Counted from the first letter of the stretch, positions 49,621 to 59,634 are shown. The stretch: DNA of 64,000 bases from Butyrivibrio hungatei (GCF_900101605.1 NZ_FMUR01000005.1:62001-126000), one strand, 5' to 3'. The notes: generated by a model not told the origin, from the sequence alone. Translations and numbers: made by a program.

Positions 49621-51234
49621 ATGCTTAAGGTTTTTCTTGTGGAGGATGAAAGTGTTGTGAGGGAGAGCCTCAGAGACAACATTCCGTGGAAAGAGTATGG
49701 ATTTAGTTTTGTCGGAGAAGCAAGTGACGGTGAGGTGGCGCTTCCGCTTATCAGGAAGACGGCGCCGGATGTTCTTATAACGGACATCAAGATGCCTTTT
49801 ATGGACGGCCTGTCACTTAGTCATATCGTGAAAAAAGAATTTCCGTCAATGCGTATTGTCATCATGAGCGGGTACGATGATTTTGAATATGCAAAAAGAG
49901 CTATCAAAGAGGGCGTCGATCAGTATATCTCAAAGCCGATCACAAAGTCGGGAATGAAGGAAGTTCTCGACAGTGTAAAAGAGAAGATTGAGAAAGAGCG
50001 CACTCAGCAAGGATATCTGATGCAATATCAGATGGAGACGCAGGAGTATGAGCAGCTTCAAAGGAGAGAATTTTTTGAAAAAGTCCTTACGGGCACCATG
50101 CCTGTAAAAGATATTTATGTAGAAGCGGGGAAACTTTCGCTTGATATCACGGCTTCGGCATTCAGTCTCATTCTTTTTTCCATAAAAGATAAAGAGAAGC
50201 CATTTGAGGAAATAGGCTCCGTTCAGTATTGCAGGGCACTCGAGGAACTTATGAGTTATTTCCTTAGGTTCCCCGCATATATACTTTCGAGATGGTCGCT
50301 GAACACTTACATAGTTATTGTTAAGGGCGAAAAAGATATTGTTGCGGATTACGTGGAAAAAGGCGTTTCTAAGATCACGGAGATCTGCGATGATAAGGAT
50401 GACAAGATAGAGTGGTATGTTTCGGCTGGTAAGCCAGTTGAGAGGTTCAGCGCGCTTGTTAAGTGCTTTAATCAGGTCAACCATGCTTTTGCATGCAGAT
50501 ACTTTGTGCAGGATACTCATATTCTCACGGAAGAGACCACAGCGAAATATACATCCGCTCAAAATGACGGTTCGATCGAGAATATAGACAGTTCAAAGGT
50601 TGACAGCGCGGTCATTAAGGGATTTCTTTCAACGGGAACGGAAAGTGAGATTGGTGAATTTGTTTCGGAGTATCTGTCGAGTCTCGGTGATGCGTTAAAG
50701 AGTCATGTGTTCAGGAATTTCTTTGTGCTCAACTCACTTTTTGCCGCAAGCAGTTTCCTTGAAGCAAGCGGAGTTACGGGAAAAGATATTGATGAGAATC
50801 TCTTTTCTCTTAAAGACGGGTACGAGATAAAGAGTAAGCAGGTTTCGGAGTTTATGACGTCGCTGCTTAAGAGTGCGCTTGAACTTAGGGATGGCGCATC
50901 TAACAGGCGTGGAAATAAGCTTATCAGCGATGCCATTGCATATATTGATGAGAATTACATGAATGAGAGCTGCACGCTGGTTGATGTTGCGGAGGCGCTT
51001 TCTGTCAACAGCAGCTATCTGAGCACGGTTTTTAGTAAGGAGATGGACACGACATTCGTGAAATTCCTTACGGCAAAACGCCTTGAAAAGGCAAGAGAGC
51101 TTCTTGCAAAAGAGAGGATGCATACGGCGGATGTTGCCGCCGCGGTAGGATATAAGGATTCACATTATTTCAGCTTTGTATTTAGGAAGATGTACGGGAT
51201 GTCCCCGAGAGAATACAGAAATCAAAACAGCTGA
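49621..51234 (+). CDS. YesN-type response regulator, AraC family
   Basis: The 537-residue protein has an N-terminal receiver (LVEDESVVRESL, with the phosphorylation Asp in LITDIKMPFMDG, then MSGYDDFEYAKRAI and YISKPI), a long middle region, and a C-terminal AraC helix-turn-helix pair (VAEALSVNSSYLSTVFSKE and VAAAVGYKDSHYFSFVFRKMYG). It would activate transport genes when the sugar is sensed. The stop overlaps the convergent regulator gene by 13 bases. Confidence 0.93.
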   Translation: MLKVFLVEDESVVRESLRDNIPWKEYGFSFVGEASDGEVALPLIRKTAPDVLITDIKMPFMDGLSLSHIVKKEFPSMRIVIMSGYDDFEYAKRAIKEGVDQYISKPITKSGMKEVLDSVKEKIEKERTQQGYLMQYQMETQEYEQLQRREFFEKVLTGTMPVKDIYVEAGKLSLDITASAFSLILFSIKDKEKPFEEIGSVQYCRALEELMSYFLRFPAYILSRWSLNTYIVIVKGEKDIVADYVEKGVSKITEICDDKDDKIEWYVSAGKPVERFSALVKCFNQVNHAFACRYFVQDTHILTEETTAKYTSAQNDGSIENIDSSKVDSAVIKGFLSTGTESEIGEFVSEYLSSLGDALKSHVFRNFFVLNSLFAASSFLEASGVTGKDIDENLFSLKDGYEIKSKQVSEFMTSLLKSALELRDGASNRRGNKLISDAIAYIDENYMNESCTLVDVAEALSVNSSYLSTVFSKEMDTTFVKFLTAKRLEKARELLAKERMHTADVAAAVGYKDSHYFSFVFRKMYGMSPREYRNQNS

Positions 51235-52238
51235 TAGGGAAGGACAATCGAGACTTTCGGTTGTCCTTTTATTGTAGAAAGAATTCTTTTGGCGATAGTA
51301 TAGGAAAGCGTCTTTCCGCGGTGGGAAAAGCTTTTTATGCGAAAAGAATTTACCTGTGAAAGATAACTGTTGTCAAAGCTGTATACTTTCTTTTCCTTAA
51401 GATTTATGAGCTTCTTGTCTCTAAGCGCCTTTACATGCGGGTAGGCAAATTCGTCGCTTCCAAATATGATCGCATCTGATTCTTTGCAAAGGGCGCTTAT
51501 GTCGGAAGAGGGAGCATCTTCAATCACATATCTTTTTTTGCCAAAATCAAGGTCAAGGTCTCTGAGGGCAGAGATGAAGCCGGATATCATGGAAGAGTCC
51601 TGAGGATTGGTATTTTTGAAAACGCCTGAGATCCTGCGGTGTCCGCTTATATGAAGCTGCATAACAAGATTGTAAGCGGCATCGTATGCTCCTTCCGCTA
51701 TGGAGGGGAAATCCGGCATGTTTCGGTAGGTTCCGTAGAGGAAGATGACGGAGCACCCTTTCTTTTCAAGAGCTTCGTATAAATCGTGGTTTGGATTATC
51801 CATAAGCGAAAAGCATTCGGATAAAATAACCAGCGGAGGATTCTTAAGAAGGTCTTTCAGAATGTTTCTTTCCCTGAAAAAGTCGGACTGAGTCTCGGAA
51901 ACGGAGACGGAAAGAGGAATGTCGCTTCCTGAAGAGATGTTCTTTTCGATATCGTAGATAAGAGAGGGATAAATATATTCGTCAGGCCTTGCGAAAAGAA
52001 GGCATATATGATTTCTTCCTGAGTCCGGATTTAGACCCGTAAGATGATATCCGCTTCCTTGGCGGGAGTTGATAAGTTTCTCTTCTTTTAGGTTTGACAG
52101 CACCTTTCTTATGGTCTGGCGGCTGCAGGAGTATTTTTCACACAGCTCTTTTTCGGTCGGAAGCGCCATTTTACCTGAAAGAAGTCTTTGTGAGATATCT
52201 TTTTTTATTTTTTTTGTAATATTTTCTTGTTTTGTCAT
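51222..52238 (-). CDS. AraR-like transcriptional regulator (GntR DNA-binding plus LacI-type sensor domain)
   Basis: The 338-residue protein has a GntR winged helix at the N-terminus (ALPTEKELCEKYSCSRQTIRKVLSNL, read in two helices, then INSRQGSGYHL). The remainder is a LacI-type sugar-binding domain (HICLLFARPDEYIYPSLI, GHRRISGVFKN, DAIIFGSDEFAY). This chimera is the architecture of Bacillus AraR, a sugar-responsive repressor. It is divergent from the ytfQ-like gene and presumably represses it. Its 3' end contains a terminator-like hairpin. Confidence 0.88.
   Translation of the reverse strand: MTKQENITKKIKKDISQRLLSGKMALPTEKELCEKYSCSRQTIRKVLSNLKEEKLINSRQGSGYHLTGLNPDSGRNHICLLFARPDEYIYPSLIYDIEKNISSGSDIPLSVSVSETQSDFFRERNILKDLLKNPPLVILSECFSLMDNPNHDLYEALEKKGCSVIFLYGTYRNMPDFPSIAEGAYDAAYNLVMQLHISGHRRISGVFKNTNPQDSSMISGFISALRDLDLDFGKKRYVIEDAPSSDISALCKESDAIIFGSDEFAYPHVKALRDKKLINLKEKKVYSFDNSYLSQVNSFRIKSFSHRGKTLSYTIAKRILSTIKGQPKVSIVLPYQLF
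51240..51273. terminator. Terminator within the 3' end of the regulator gene
   Basis: AAGGACAATCG pairs with CGGTTGTCCTT, followed by TTATT. It serves the response regulator gene while encoding residues near the C-terminus of the convergent protein. Confidence 0.65.
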
Positions 52239-52600
52239 TTTTTTCTTCGCCTTTTAATAAAAAAATGGGTAAAAAAATTTGTATTCTTTTGATCATAAAA
52301 AATATTCTGCGTAAATTTATAAGTCTTTATCAAAACTATCAGATAATTTCCCGGAGTTTTTTTCAATATAATCCAAAAAATTTTATTCAAATATAAAGAA
52401 ATTCAACCAAAAGTATTTCTAAAAATAGGTCTTTTCAAATTTGTACTTTTTATAAGAGTATAGCACCTGAATTTGTATTGTCAAAAGTTAGAAAATTGTG
52501 CAAGGTGCCTCCAAATTCTATGAATACATGCGGGTCCTAAGTAAAATGTGTATAAGAAACATTCATTCAACATTTATATATTAAATGGAGGGTACAAAGT
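52239..52600. other. AT-rich divergent regulatory region
   Basis: This 362-base stretch separates the AraR-like gene from the ytfQ-like gene. It has no open frame or strong hairpin. TTGTATTGTCAAAAG and several TATAAT-like words are present, but I could not fix a promoter or a clear operator. It must hold control sites for both genes. Confidence 0.5.
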
Positions 52601-53719
52601 ATGAAGAAGAAAGTGTTGGCAACTATTATGGCTACGGCAATGTCAGTTTCGATGCTGGTAGGATGTGGCGGATCAGGCGGAGCGGACGCAACGGCTCCCG
52701 ATGCTACAGATGCAACAGAAGCACCGGCAGATACATCTGCAGACGCGGGAGAAGCACCGGCAGCAGACGGAGAAGCAATAACGGTTGGATTTGCACAGGT
52801 TGGTCACGAGTCAGATTGGCGTACTGCTTCAACAAATTCGGTTAAAGCAGCTCTTTCAAGTGAGAACGGCATCGATCTTCAGTTTGTAGATTGTGATAAC
52901 GATTCGGCTGCACAGCTTGAGGCGGTTCGTAACTTTATTGAGCAGGATGTTGATTATATCGTTATCGATCCCATTGTATCTACAGGATGGGATACGGTTC
53001 TTACAGAGGCCGATGATGCCGGAATTCCTGTTATTGTAATTGACCGTACTATCGATGATTCCGATAAATATGTTTCATGGGTTGGCTCTGAATTTACAAA
53101 CGAAGGTCTTGCGGCAGGCGCATGGCTTAAGGCTTATGCAGAAGCTAAGGGCATCAAGGAACTCAATATTCTTGAGATCACGGGAACAACAGGTTCTTCT
53201 GCTGAAATCGGACGTACAAAGGGATTCCATCAGTTTGTAGATTCGGAAGGCTGGAAGCTTCTTGATTCACAGACAGGCGACTTCACGCAGGAAGGCGGCC
53301 AGAAAGTTATGGAGTCTTACTGCAAGTCTTATGCAGGTAAGTTCAATGTTGTTATCTGTCAGAATGATAACGAAGCATTCGGTGCTATAGATGCTATGAA
53401 GGCAGCAGGTGTTTCATACGGTGTTGACGGTGATGTTATCGTTATTTCCTTCGATGCTTGTACAGCAGGTCTTCAGAAGGTTCTCGACAAAGAGATCAAC
53501 GCTGACTTCCAGTGCAATCCTCTTCAGGGACCCGATTGTCTTAAGATAATACAGGCTCTTCAGGGCGGACAGACTGTTGAGAAGCAGACATTCATGGAAG
53601 AGCCCTGGTTCGTATCAGAGGATGTTCTTAAGGACATTTCTTACAAGAACAATTCAGGCAAGGATGTTACAGAACCCCTTATCGTAGTTGATAAAGCAAC
53701 TGTTGATGAAGCATATTGA
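52601..53719 (+). CDS. ytfQ: Sugar ABC transporter substrate-binding lipoprotein (YtfQ-like)
   Basis: The 372-residue lipoprotein has its Cys at position 22 (MLVGCGG), an acidic Ala/Asp/Thr linker, and a type I binding domain: VGFAQVGHESDWRTA, AVRNFIEQDVDYIVIDPI, EITGTTGSSAEIGRTKGF, VICQNDNEAFGAIDAMK and SFDACTAGLQ. This pattern is that of YtfQ, which binds galactofuranose in E. coli. The bound sugar here is inferred. The ATG follows GGAGGG. A hairpin after the stop may raise its abundance relative to the later genes. Confidence 0.88.
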   Translation: MKKKVLATIMATAMSVSMLVGCGGSGGADATAPDATDATEAPADTSADAGEAPAADGEAITVGFAQVGHESDWRTASTNSVKAALSSENGIDLQFVDCDNDSAAQLEAVRNFIEQDVDYIVIDPIVSTGWDTVLTEADDAGIPVIVIDRTIDDSDKYVSWVGSEFTNEGLAAGAWLKAYAEAKGIKELNILEITGTTGSSAEIGRTKGFHQFVDSEGWKLLDSQTGDFTQEGGQKVMESYCKSYAGKFNVVICQNDNEAFGAIDAMKAAGVSYGVDGDVIVISFDACTAGLQKVLDKEINADFQCNPLQGPDCLKIIQALQGGQTVEKQTFMEEPWFVSEDVLKDISYKNNSGKDVTEPLIVVDKATVDEAY

Positions 53720-53744
53720 TTTTGTTCATTAGAAAAGCAATTAA

Positions 53745-53774
53745 AATAGGGTGGTTCATATGAACTGCCCTATT
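53745..53774 (+). other. Intercistronic hairpin between ytfQ-like and ytfR-like genes
   Basis: AATAGGGTGGTTCA pairs with TGAACTGCCCTATT (two G-U pairs) around TA. No T-run follows. Such hairpins commonly protect the binding-protein transcript from 3' decay. Confidence 0.7.
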
Positions 53775-53801
53775 ACATTTAAACAGAGAAAGGTATTATT
53801 T

Positions 53802-55313
53802 ATGGAGCAAAATGAACTAATTGTTATGCGTGACATAGTGAAAGCTTTTCCGGGTGTAATAGCACTTAATCACGCACAGCTTACACTTCATAAAGGCGAG
53901 ATTCACGCACTGATGGGCGAAAACGGCGCAGGAAAGTCTACCATCATAAAATGTCTCACGGGCGTGTATGAGCGTGATGCCGGCGAGGTTTACGTGCAGG
54001 GCGTGGAAGGAAATGTCTTTAACCATTCTACGGAAGATGCACAGAAAGTAGGAATAGCAACTGTTTATCAGGAGGTCAATCTTTGCCCGAACCTCTCGGT
54101 TGCGGAAAATCTTTTTATCGGACGCGAACCCGTGACCAAATTAGGAACGGTTGACTGGCGTACCATGAATAAGAGGGCAAAAGAGATAATGACGGGGCTT
54201 GGCATATCTATTGATGTGACGGTTGCTCTGGAAAATTATTCGCTTGCGATCCAGCAGATGATAGCTATTGCAAGAGCGGTAGATATGGAATGTAAGGTAC
54301 TCATTCTCGATGAGCCCACATCTTCACTTGATGACAACGAAGTTGAAAAGCTTTTTAACGTAATGAGGGATCTTAAGGCAAAAGGAGTCGGAATAATATT
54401 TGTCACACATTTCCTTGAACAGGTTTATGCGGTGTGCGACAGAATCACGGTTATGAGAAACGGAAGCTTCGTAGGAGACTATTCAATAAGCGAACTTCCC
54501 AGAGTTAAGCTGGTAGCTGCCATGCTCGGAAAAGATTTTGACGATCTTGCGGCGATAAAGCCTGAGGGAAATGTCGAGATAAATCCCGAGATAATGCTCA
54601 AAGCAGAGGGGCTTAGCCATAAGGGAACGGTAAAGCCGTTTGATTTTGAGATTCACAAAGGCGAAGTAGTGGGAGTTACAGGTCTTTTGGGAAGCGGGCG
54701 AAGCGAGATGGTGCGCTGTATCTACGGCGCAGACAAAGCTCAGACCGGTAAAGAGTATATAAAGGGAAAAGAGATCAATATAAAAGCACCTATCGATGCC
54801 ATCAAGGAGGGTATGGCTTATCTTCCCGATGACAGAAAAGCCGACGGATGTATAGGGGATCTGTCTGTCAGAGATAATATCATTCTTGCGCTTCAGGCAA
54901 GAAACGGAATGTTTAAAAAAGTTTCAAGAGCAAAACAGATTGAGATCGCTGATAAATTTATAGATATGCTCCAGATAAAGACTGCGAGCAGAGAGACGCC
55001 TCTTTCACAGCTTTCGGGAGGAAATCAGCAGAAGGTTATTCTTGCAAGATGGTTGTGTACACATCCTGATTTTCTTATTCTTGATGAGCCTACAAGAGGT
55101 ATTGATATCGGAACAAAGACGGAGTTCCAGAAGCTTATTTTGCAATTTGCACAAGAAGGAATGAGTGTGGTATTCATATCTTCCGAGATAGAGGAGATGC
55201 TTCGAACCTGCACCAGAATGTGCGTTATGAGAGATGGTGAAAAAGTTGGGGAAATCGACGGCGATATGACGCAGGAAAGTGTGATGAGTGCGATCGCGGG
55301 AGGTGAGAAGTGA
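53802..55313 (+). CDS. ytfR: Sugar ABC transporter ATPase (YtfR-like)
   Basis: The protein of about 503 residues has two tandem ABC domains, typical of monosaccharide importers. Domain one has Walker A GENGAGKSTI and Walker B LILDEPTSSL; its signature is degenerate (YSLAIQQM). Domain two has a degenerate Walker A (GLLGSGRSEM), the intact signature LSGGNQQKVILARW and Walker B LILDEPTRGID. I start at the ATG after AGAAAGG. A GTG 17 codons upstream overlaps the hairpin. The stop overlaps the next gene by four bases. Confidence 0.9.
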   Translation: MEQNELIVMRDIVKAFPGVIALNHAQLTLHKGEIHALMGENGAGKSTIIKCLTGVYERDAGEVYVQGVEGNVFNHSTEDAQKVGIATVYQEVNLCPNLSVAENLFIGREPVTKLGTVDWRTMNKRAKEIMTGLGISIDVTVALENYSLAIQQMIAIARAVDMECKVLILDEPTSSLDDNEVEKLFNVMRDLKAKGVGIIFVTHFLEQVYAVCDRITVMRNGSFVGDYSISELPRVKLVAAMLGKDFDDLAAIKPEGNVEINPEIMLKAEGLSHKGTVKPFDFEIHKGEVVGVTGLLGSGRSEMVRCIYGADKAQTGKEYIKGKEINIKAPIDAIKEGMAYLPDDRKADGCIGDLSVRDNIILALQARNGMFKKVSRAKQIEIADKFIDMLQIKTASRETPLSQLSGGNQQKVILARWLCTHPDFLILDEPTRGIDIGTKTEFQKLILQFAQEGMSVVFISSEIEEMLRTCTRMCVMRDGEKVGEIDGDMTQESVMSAIAGGEK

Positions 55314-56371
55314 TGGAAAAAATAAAGAAACTAACGAAGCAGCAGTTGTTTTTGCCTTTCTTCTGCCTTCTTTTGGTTCTACTTATAAATTTGATAAAGA
55401 ATCCGGCATTTTTCAGTATCGGTATTCAACATGGAGTGTTGTATGGAAGACTTATAGATATTTTGAACAGAGGTAGCGAGATAGCAATACTTGCGGTGGG
55501 GCAGACGCTTGTTGTTGCTGTATCTGCGGGAACAGATATTTCTGTGGGATCTGTTATGAGTTTATCTGCTTGCGGAACCTGTATGATGCTTGCAGGCTAC
55601 GGCGTTAACTCGACAACAGAACTCGCCGTTCCGATGGGAGTGGGAATCCTTTTCGGAATATTTTTAGGCGGTGTGTGCGGTGCAATGAACGGTGCACTTG
55701 TTGCCAAGTTAAAGATACAGCCTATGGTCGCTACACTTATTCTTTTCACTGCGGCAAGAGCCATCGGCCTTCTTATGTGTAACAATCAGATCACATATAT
55801 AAGATACGAGCCTTACAAGTACCTCGGTAATTTCATACCGGGATGTCCCGTTCCGACAGCCATCTTTGTTACTATAGCGGTTATCGCGGTTGTGACGCTG
55901 TTCCTTAAAAAGACGGCGCTTGGCCTTTACATTCAGTCGGCGGGTATCAATAGCAGAGCGGCGAGGATTTCCGGTATCAATTCGGCACTTATATGTTTCC
56001 TATGTTATGTGATCTGCGGTGTCTGCGCGGGAATCGCGGGAATGGTCGCAAGCAGTCGAATTTATTCAGCCGATTCCAACAATATCGGACTTAACTATGA
56101 GCTTGATGCGATCCTTGCGGTTGCACTTGGCGGAAACTCACTTGGCGGCGGTAAGTTTAATCTTGCCGGTGCGGTGATAGGAGCGTATACAATTCAGGCC
56201 ATCACGACAACGCTTCTTGCCATGGGTGTTTCGACGGATCAGGCGCCTGTTGTTAAGGCTATCATAGTTATTATCATCGTAGTTGTTCAGGCACCTACTT
56301 TTAAAGAGTGGATCGCAAATGCTGAGGCAAAAAGAAAAGCACTTAAGGTGGAAGGAGGTCAGCAGGCATGA
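55310..56371 (+). CDS. ytfT: Sugar ABC transporter permease (YtfT-like)
   Basis: The 353-residue membrane protein is of the monosaccharide permease family with about ten hydrophobic segments. Conserved parts include GQTLVVAVSAGTDISVGSVMSL, GAMNGALVAKLKIQPMVATL, GINSRAARISGIN and the EAA-like ALGGNSLGGGKFNLAGAVIGA. It shares ATGA overlaps with both neighbours. With the second permease it should form the heterodimeric channel. Confidence 0.9.
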   Translation: MMEKIKKLTKQQLFLPFFCLLLVLLINLIKNPAFFSIGIQHGVLYGRLIDILNRGSEIAILAVGQTLVVAVSAGTDISVGSVMSLSACGTCMMLAGYGVNSTTELAVPMGVGILFGIFLGGVCGAMNGALVAKLKIQPMVATLILFTAARAIGLLMCNNQITYIRYEPYKYLGNFIPGCPVPTAIFVTIAVIAVVTLFLKKTALGLYIQSAGINSRAARISGINSALICFLCYVICGVCAGIAGMVASSRIYSADSNNIGLNYELDAILAVALGGNSLGGGKFNLAGAVIGAYTIQAITTTLLAMGVSTDQAPVVKAIIVIIIVVVQAPTFKEWIANAEAKRKALKVEGGQQA

Positions 56372-57399
56372 AGAGTTTAAAGAAATTCAGCGGAAACACG
56401 CTGCTCCTTTTGATCACCATAGTTCTTTTTGTTGTGATGTATGCGGCAGGATGTGTTGTTTATTCGGCTAAGGGATTTACACATGTACAGACATTTTTAA
56501 ATCTCCTTATTACAAATGCGGGACTTATCTGCGTTGCTTGCGGAATGACCTGTGTAATGCTTACGGGAGGAATTGATATTTCGGTTGGATCGCTTGTTGC
56601 GATGGATTGTATGATCCTCGCATATGGAATGGGCGTAAAGGGATGGCCCTGTATTCCGCTTATTATACTCATACTTGTTATAGGACTTGTATTCGGCGCG
56701 GTTCAGGGATTTCTTATCGGATATCTCAAGATTCAGCCGTTTATTATTACAATGGCAGGCATGTTCTTTGCAAGAGGTATGACGGCGGTCATCTGCACGG
56801 ATCAGATATCTATCACACAGCAGATGAATCCTACGTTCTATAAATGGGCAAATGCCAAGATAAATCTTCCGAAGTTTCTTGGTTATGTAAACAAAAAAGG
56901 TAAGACTGTAGTTCCTTTTATCAGACCTACGGTAGTTATAGCGATTTTGGTCGTGGCACTTATTTTTTTCCTACTTAAATATACTAAGTTTGGAAGAAGC
57001 CTGTATGCGGTTGGCGGAAACCAGCAGTCGGCTACAATGATGGGACTTAATGTCAAGACTACAAAGATGAAAGCCTACATGCTTTCTTCATTCCTTTGTT
57101 CCATCGGAGGAATATGCTATTGCCTAAATACTATGTCAGGTTCCGTTCAGCAGGCACTCGGATTTGAGATGAATGCGATCGCGTCGGCGGTCATCGGCGG
57201 AACGCTTCTTACAGGCGGTGTCGGCAACGTTATCGGATCGCTCTTTGGTGTTCTCATAAACGGAACAATCTCGACGCTTGTAACAACCAACGGAAAGCTT
57301 TTATCAAGCTGGAGTAATATTATGACGGCGGCGCTTCTGTGCTTCTTCATAATTTTGCAAAGTCTGTTCGCCTATTTCAAAAATAGGAACAGCAGATAA
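56368..57399 (+). CDS. yjfF: Sugar ABC transporter permease (YjfF-like)
   Basis: The 343-residue membrane protein is homologous to the preceding permease: GMTCVMLTGGIDISVGSLVAM, GAVQGFLIGYLKIQPFIITMAG in part, GGNQQSATMMGLNVKTTK and VIGGTLLTGGVGNVIGSLFG. Two distinct permease subunits are characteristic of the YtfQRT-YjfF galactofuranose importer. A strong terminator follows, closing the operon. Confidence 0.9.
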   Translation: MKSLKKFSGNTLLLLITIVLFVVMYAAGCVVYSAKGFTHVQTFLNLLITNAGLICVACGMTCVMLTGGIDISVGSLVAMDCMILAYGMGVKGWPCIPLIILILVIGLVFGAVQGFLIGYLKIQPFIITMAGMFFARGMTAVICTDQISITQQMNPTFYKWANAKINLPKFLGYVNKKGKTVVPFIRPTVVIAILVVALIFFLLKYTKFGRSLYAVGGNQQSATMMGLNVKTTKMKAYMLSSFLCSIGGICYCLNTMSGSVQQALGFEMNAIASAVIGGTLLTGGVGNVIGSLFGVLINGTISTLVTTNGKLLSSWSNIMTAALLCFFIILQSLFAYFKNRNSR

Positions 57400-57413
57400 A
57401 TATATTGTGTGTG

Positions 57414-57456
57414 AGCCACCCCGCGGATTGTATAGTCCGCGGGGTGGAGCTTTTTA
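57414..57456 (+). terminator. Terminator of the sugar transporter operon
   Basis: CCACCCCGCGGA pairs with TCCGCGGGGTGG around eight bases, followed by AGCTTTTT. The stem is GC-rich and strong. Confidence 0.92.
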
Positions 57457-57466
57457 TACCTTTAAT

Positions 57467-57495
57467 TTGCTTTACAAGACGTTTTTTATTAAAAT
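57467..57495 (+). promoter_or_regulatory. Possible promoter of the UDP-glucose dehydrogenase gene
   Basis: TTGCTT, 17 bases, TAAAAT; the -35 is a weak match. Confidence 0.45.
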
Positions 57496-57564
57496 GATTC
57501 AGGAGTGCGTGCGCTCCATATAAAATGGGTTTATAAAAATACCAAAAATTCAGAGGTGAATATA

Positions 57565-58749
57565 ATGAAGATAGCTGTAGTTGGGACAGGATATGTTGGG
57601 CTTGCGATGTCAGTTCTTCTTGCGCAGTACAATGATGTAGTGGCAGTGGATATTGTTCCTGAGAAAGTTGACAAGATCAATTCAGGAATCTCTCCGATTG
57701 TTGATAAGGAAATTGAAGAATATCTTAAAAAGGGGAATTTAAGACTTACGGCAACCTGTGATCTTGCACAGGCTGTTAGGGATGCCGAGTTTGTTGTTGT
57801 TTCGACACCTACTAATTACGATGAGAAATTAAATTATTTTGATACGTCTTCCGTAAAGAGTGTTATAGATAAGGTGAGAAAAGAGAATCCGGATGCGTTT
57901 ATCGTTATCAAATCAACGATTCCGGTTGGATATACCGAGTCGGTAATGGAAGAGTATGAAACGGATCACATTCTCTTTTCACCGGAGTTCTTGAGAGAGG
58001 GACGTGCGCTTTACGATAATCTCTATCCTTCAAGAATTATTGTCGGTTTCGATACCGATTCCGAGGAGGCTGCTGAAAAGGCAGAGCTGTTCATGGGGCT
58101 TCTTAAGCAGGGAGCACTTAAAAAAGATATTCCGACACTTCTTATGAATACGACAGAGGCTGAGTCGGTTAAGCTTTTTGCAAATACGTATCTTGCACTC
58201 AGAGTTTCATTCTTTAACGAGCTTGATACATATGCTGAGGTCAGGGGACTTAACACCAGAAATATAATCGACGGTGTGTGCCTCGATCCGAGAATAGGCG
58301 ATTTCTACAACAATCCTTCGTTTGGTTACGGCGGATATTGCCTTCCTAAGGATACCAAGCAGCTTCTCGCAAACTATGAGGATGTTCCGAACAATCTCAT
58401 CACTGCGATCGTTGATGCGAACAGAACTAGAAAAGATTTCATAGCGGACAGAGTATGGGCTCTTCATCCCAAGAAGGTCGGTGTTTACAGACTTACAATG
58501 AAGGCGGGTTCCGATAATTTCAGACAATCGGCGATTCAGGGTATTATGAAGAGAATCAAGTCTCGTGGTATCGAGTGTGTTGTTTACGAGCCTGCGCTCA
58601 AGGAAGACAATTTCTTTAATTCAAAGGTTGTTCGTGACCTTGATGAGTTCAAGAGAGAGTGCGACTTTATTATCGCAAACAGGATAACGCCCGAACTTCA
58701 GGACGTTGTTGATAAGGTTTATACAAGAGACCTTTTTGGGAATGAGTAA
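57565..58749 (+). CDS. ugd: UDP-glucose 6-dehydrogenase
   Basis: The 394-residue NAD-dependent enzyme oxidises UDP-glucose to UDP-glucuronate, a precursor of acidic polysaccharides. Motifs are [77 protein letters not shown] in part, and the catalytic Cys in [15 protein letters not shown]. The length fits the short enterobacterial-type Ugd. I start at the ATG after GAGGTGA. It is likely to serve the nearby glycosyltransferases. Confidence 0.93.
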   Translation: MKIAVVGTGYVGLAMSVLLAQYNDVVAVDIVPEKVDKINSGISPIVDKEIEEYLKKGNLRLTATCDLAQAVRDAEFVVVSTPTNYDEKLNYFDTSSVKSVIDKVRKENPDAFIVIKSTIPVGYTESVMEEYETDHILFSPEFLREGRALYDNLYPSRIIVGFDTDSEEAAEKAELFMGLLKQGALKKDIPTLLMNTTEAESVKLFANTYLALRVSFFNELDTYAEVRGLNTRNIIDGVCLDPRIGDFYNNPSFGYGGYCLPKDTKQLLANYEDVPNNLITAIVDANRTRKDFIADRVWALHPKKVGVYRLTMKAGSDNFRQSAIQGIMKRIKSRGIECVVYEPALKEDNFFNSKVVRDLDEFKRECDFIIANRITPELQDVVDKVYTRDLFGNE

Positions 58750-58784
58750 GCGTTTGTTATTGATGTAATAGAATTTGTAGTATT

Positions 58785-59624
58785 ATGAAAGCTTTTTTTA
58801 GAAATAATAAGAAAATACTCTTAAAGTTGCTTGCGGTCATTGCAATAGTAATGATTGCTGCAACAATATGGTATGAAGTGCCTGTAACGGAGCATATAAC
58901 AATAAGCGGAGAGGGAAAGATTGGTTTTCCCGTAAGATTTGCTCTGGTTACGGACCTTCATTCCTGCTATTATGGCAAAGATCAGTCGCAGCTTATAAGG
59001 ATGATCGACAAAGAAAAGCCTGATGCGATTCTTTTGTCGGGTGATATATTTGATGATAGATTGGGGCAGAAAAATGCGCGGATATTTATCGAAGGTGTGG
59101 CGGACAGATATCCATGCTTCTATGTTACAGGGAATCATGAGTTCTGGAGCAAAAAAGAAGATGAGATGAAAGAGTTTCTTGCATCAAAAGGAGTTACTGT
59201 GCTTGAAGGAAATGCAAGAAACATAAGCATAAACGGAAATGATATTGATATATGCGGAGTTGACGATCCGACATATATGACTGAATCAGAGTGGGAAGAG
59301 AGGCTTGACGGGGCGGATAAAGAATCCAATTCCGAGAATTACAGGATTCTTTTATCTCACAGACCGGAGAAAGTTGAAGCTTACAAGAAGTATGATTTTG
59401 ATCTTATCCTATGCGGACATGCTCATGGCGGACAGTGGAGAATTCCTTTTACGAAAAGAGGCGTGGCTGCACCAAATCAAGGGCTTCTTCCTGCATATGT
59501 CGACGGATTGTACGAGCTTGATGACGGTTCGGAGATGATCGTCAGCAGAGGACTAGCAAGAGAGCGTATGCCATATCCGAGATTTTTTAATCATCCGGAA
59601 GTGGTAATCATAGATATTGGATAA
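58785..59624 (+). CDS. Membrane-anchored metallophosphoesterase (YkuE-like)
   Basis: The 279-residue protein has one N-terminal membrane segment (residues 10-28) and a calcineurin-like domain: LVTDLHSCYYG, AILLSGDIFDD, YVTGNHEFWSK, ILLSHRPE and LILCGHAHGGQW, giving all metal-site motifs. The group resembles YkuE and LpxH-like phosphoesterases, and the substrate is unknown. It follows ugd by 35 bases and may be cotranscribed. The ribosome binding site is weak. Confidence 0.88.
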   Translation: MKAFFRNNKKILLKLLAVIAIVMIAATIWYEVPVTEHITISGEGKIGFPVRFALVTDLHSCYYGKDQSQLIRMIDKEKPDAILLSGDIFDDRLGQKNARIFIEGVADRYPCFYVTGNHEFWSKKEDEMKEFLASKGVTVLEGNARNISINGNDIDICGVDDPTYMTESEWEERLDGADKESNSENYRILLSHRPEKVEAYKKYDFDLILCGHAHGGQWRIPFTKRGVAAPNQGLLPAYVDGLYELDDGSEMIVSRGLARERMPYPRFFNHPEVVIIDIG

Positions 59625-59634
59625 AAGACAGTGG

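Noticed and set aside
49930..50562. A 210-codon minus-strand frame
   Set aside because: It lies wholly within the response regulator gene, has no domain or ribosome binding site, and is a shadow frame. The same holds for minus-strand frames at 20186-20788, 61125-61898 and 61702-62259.
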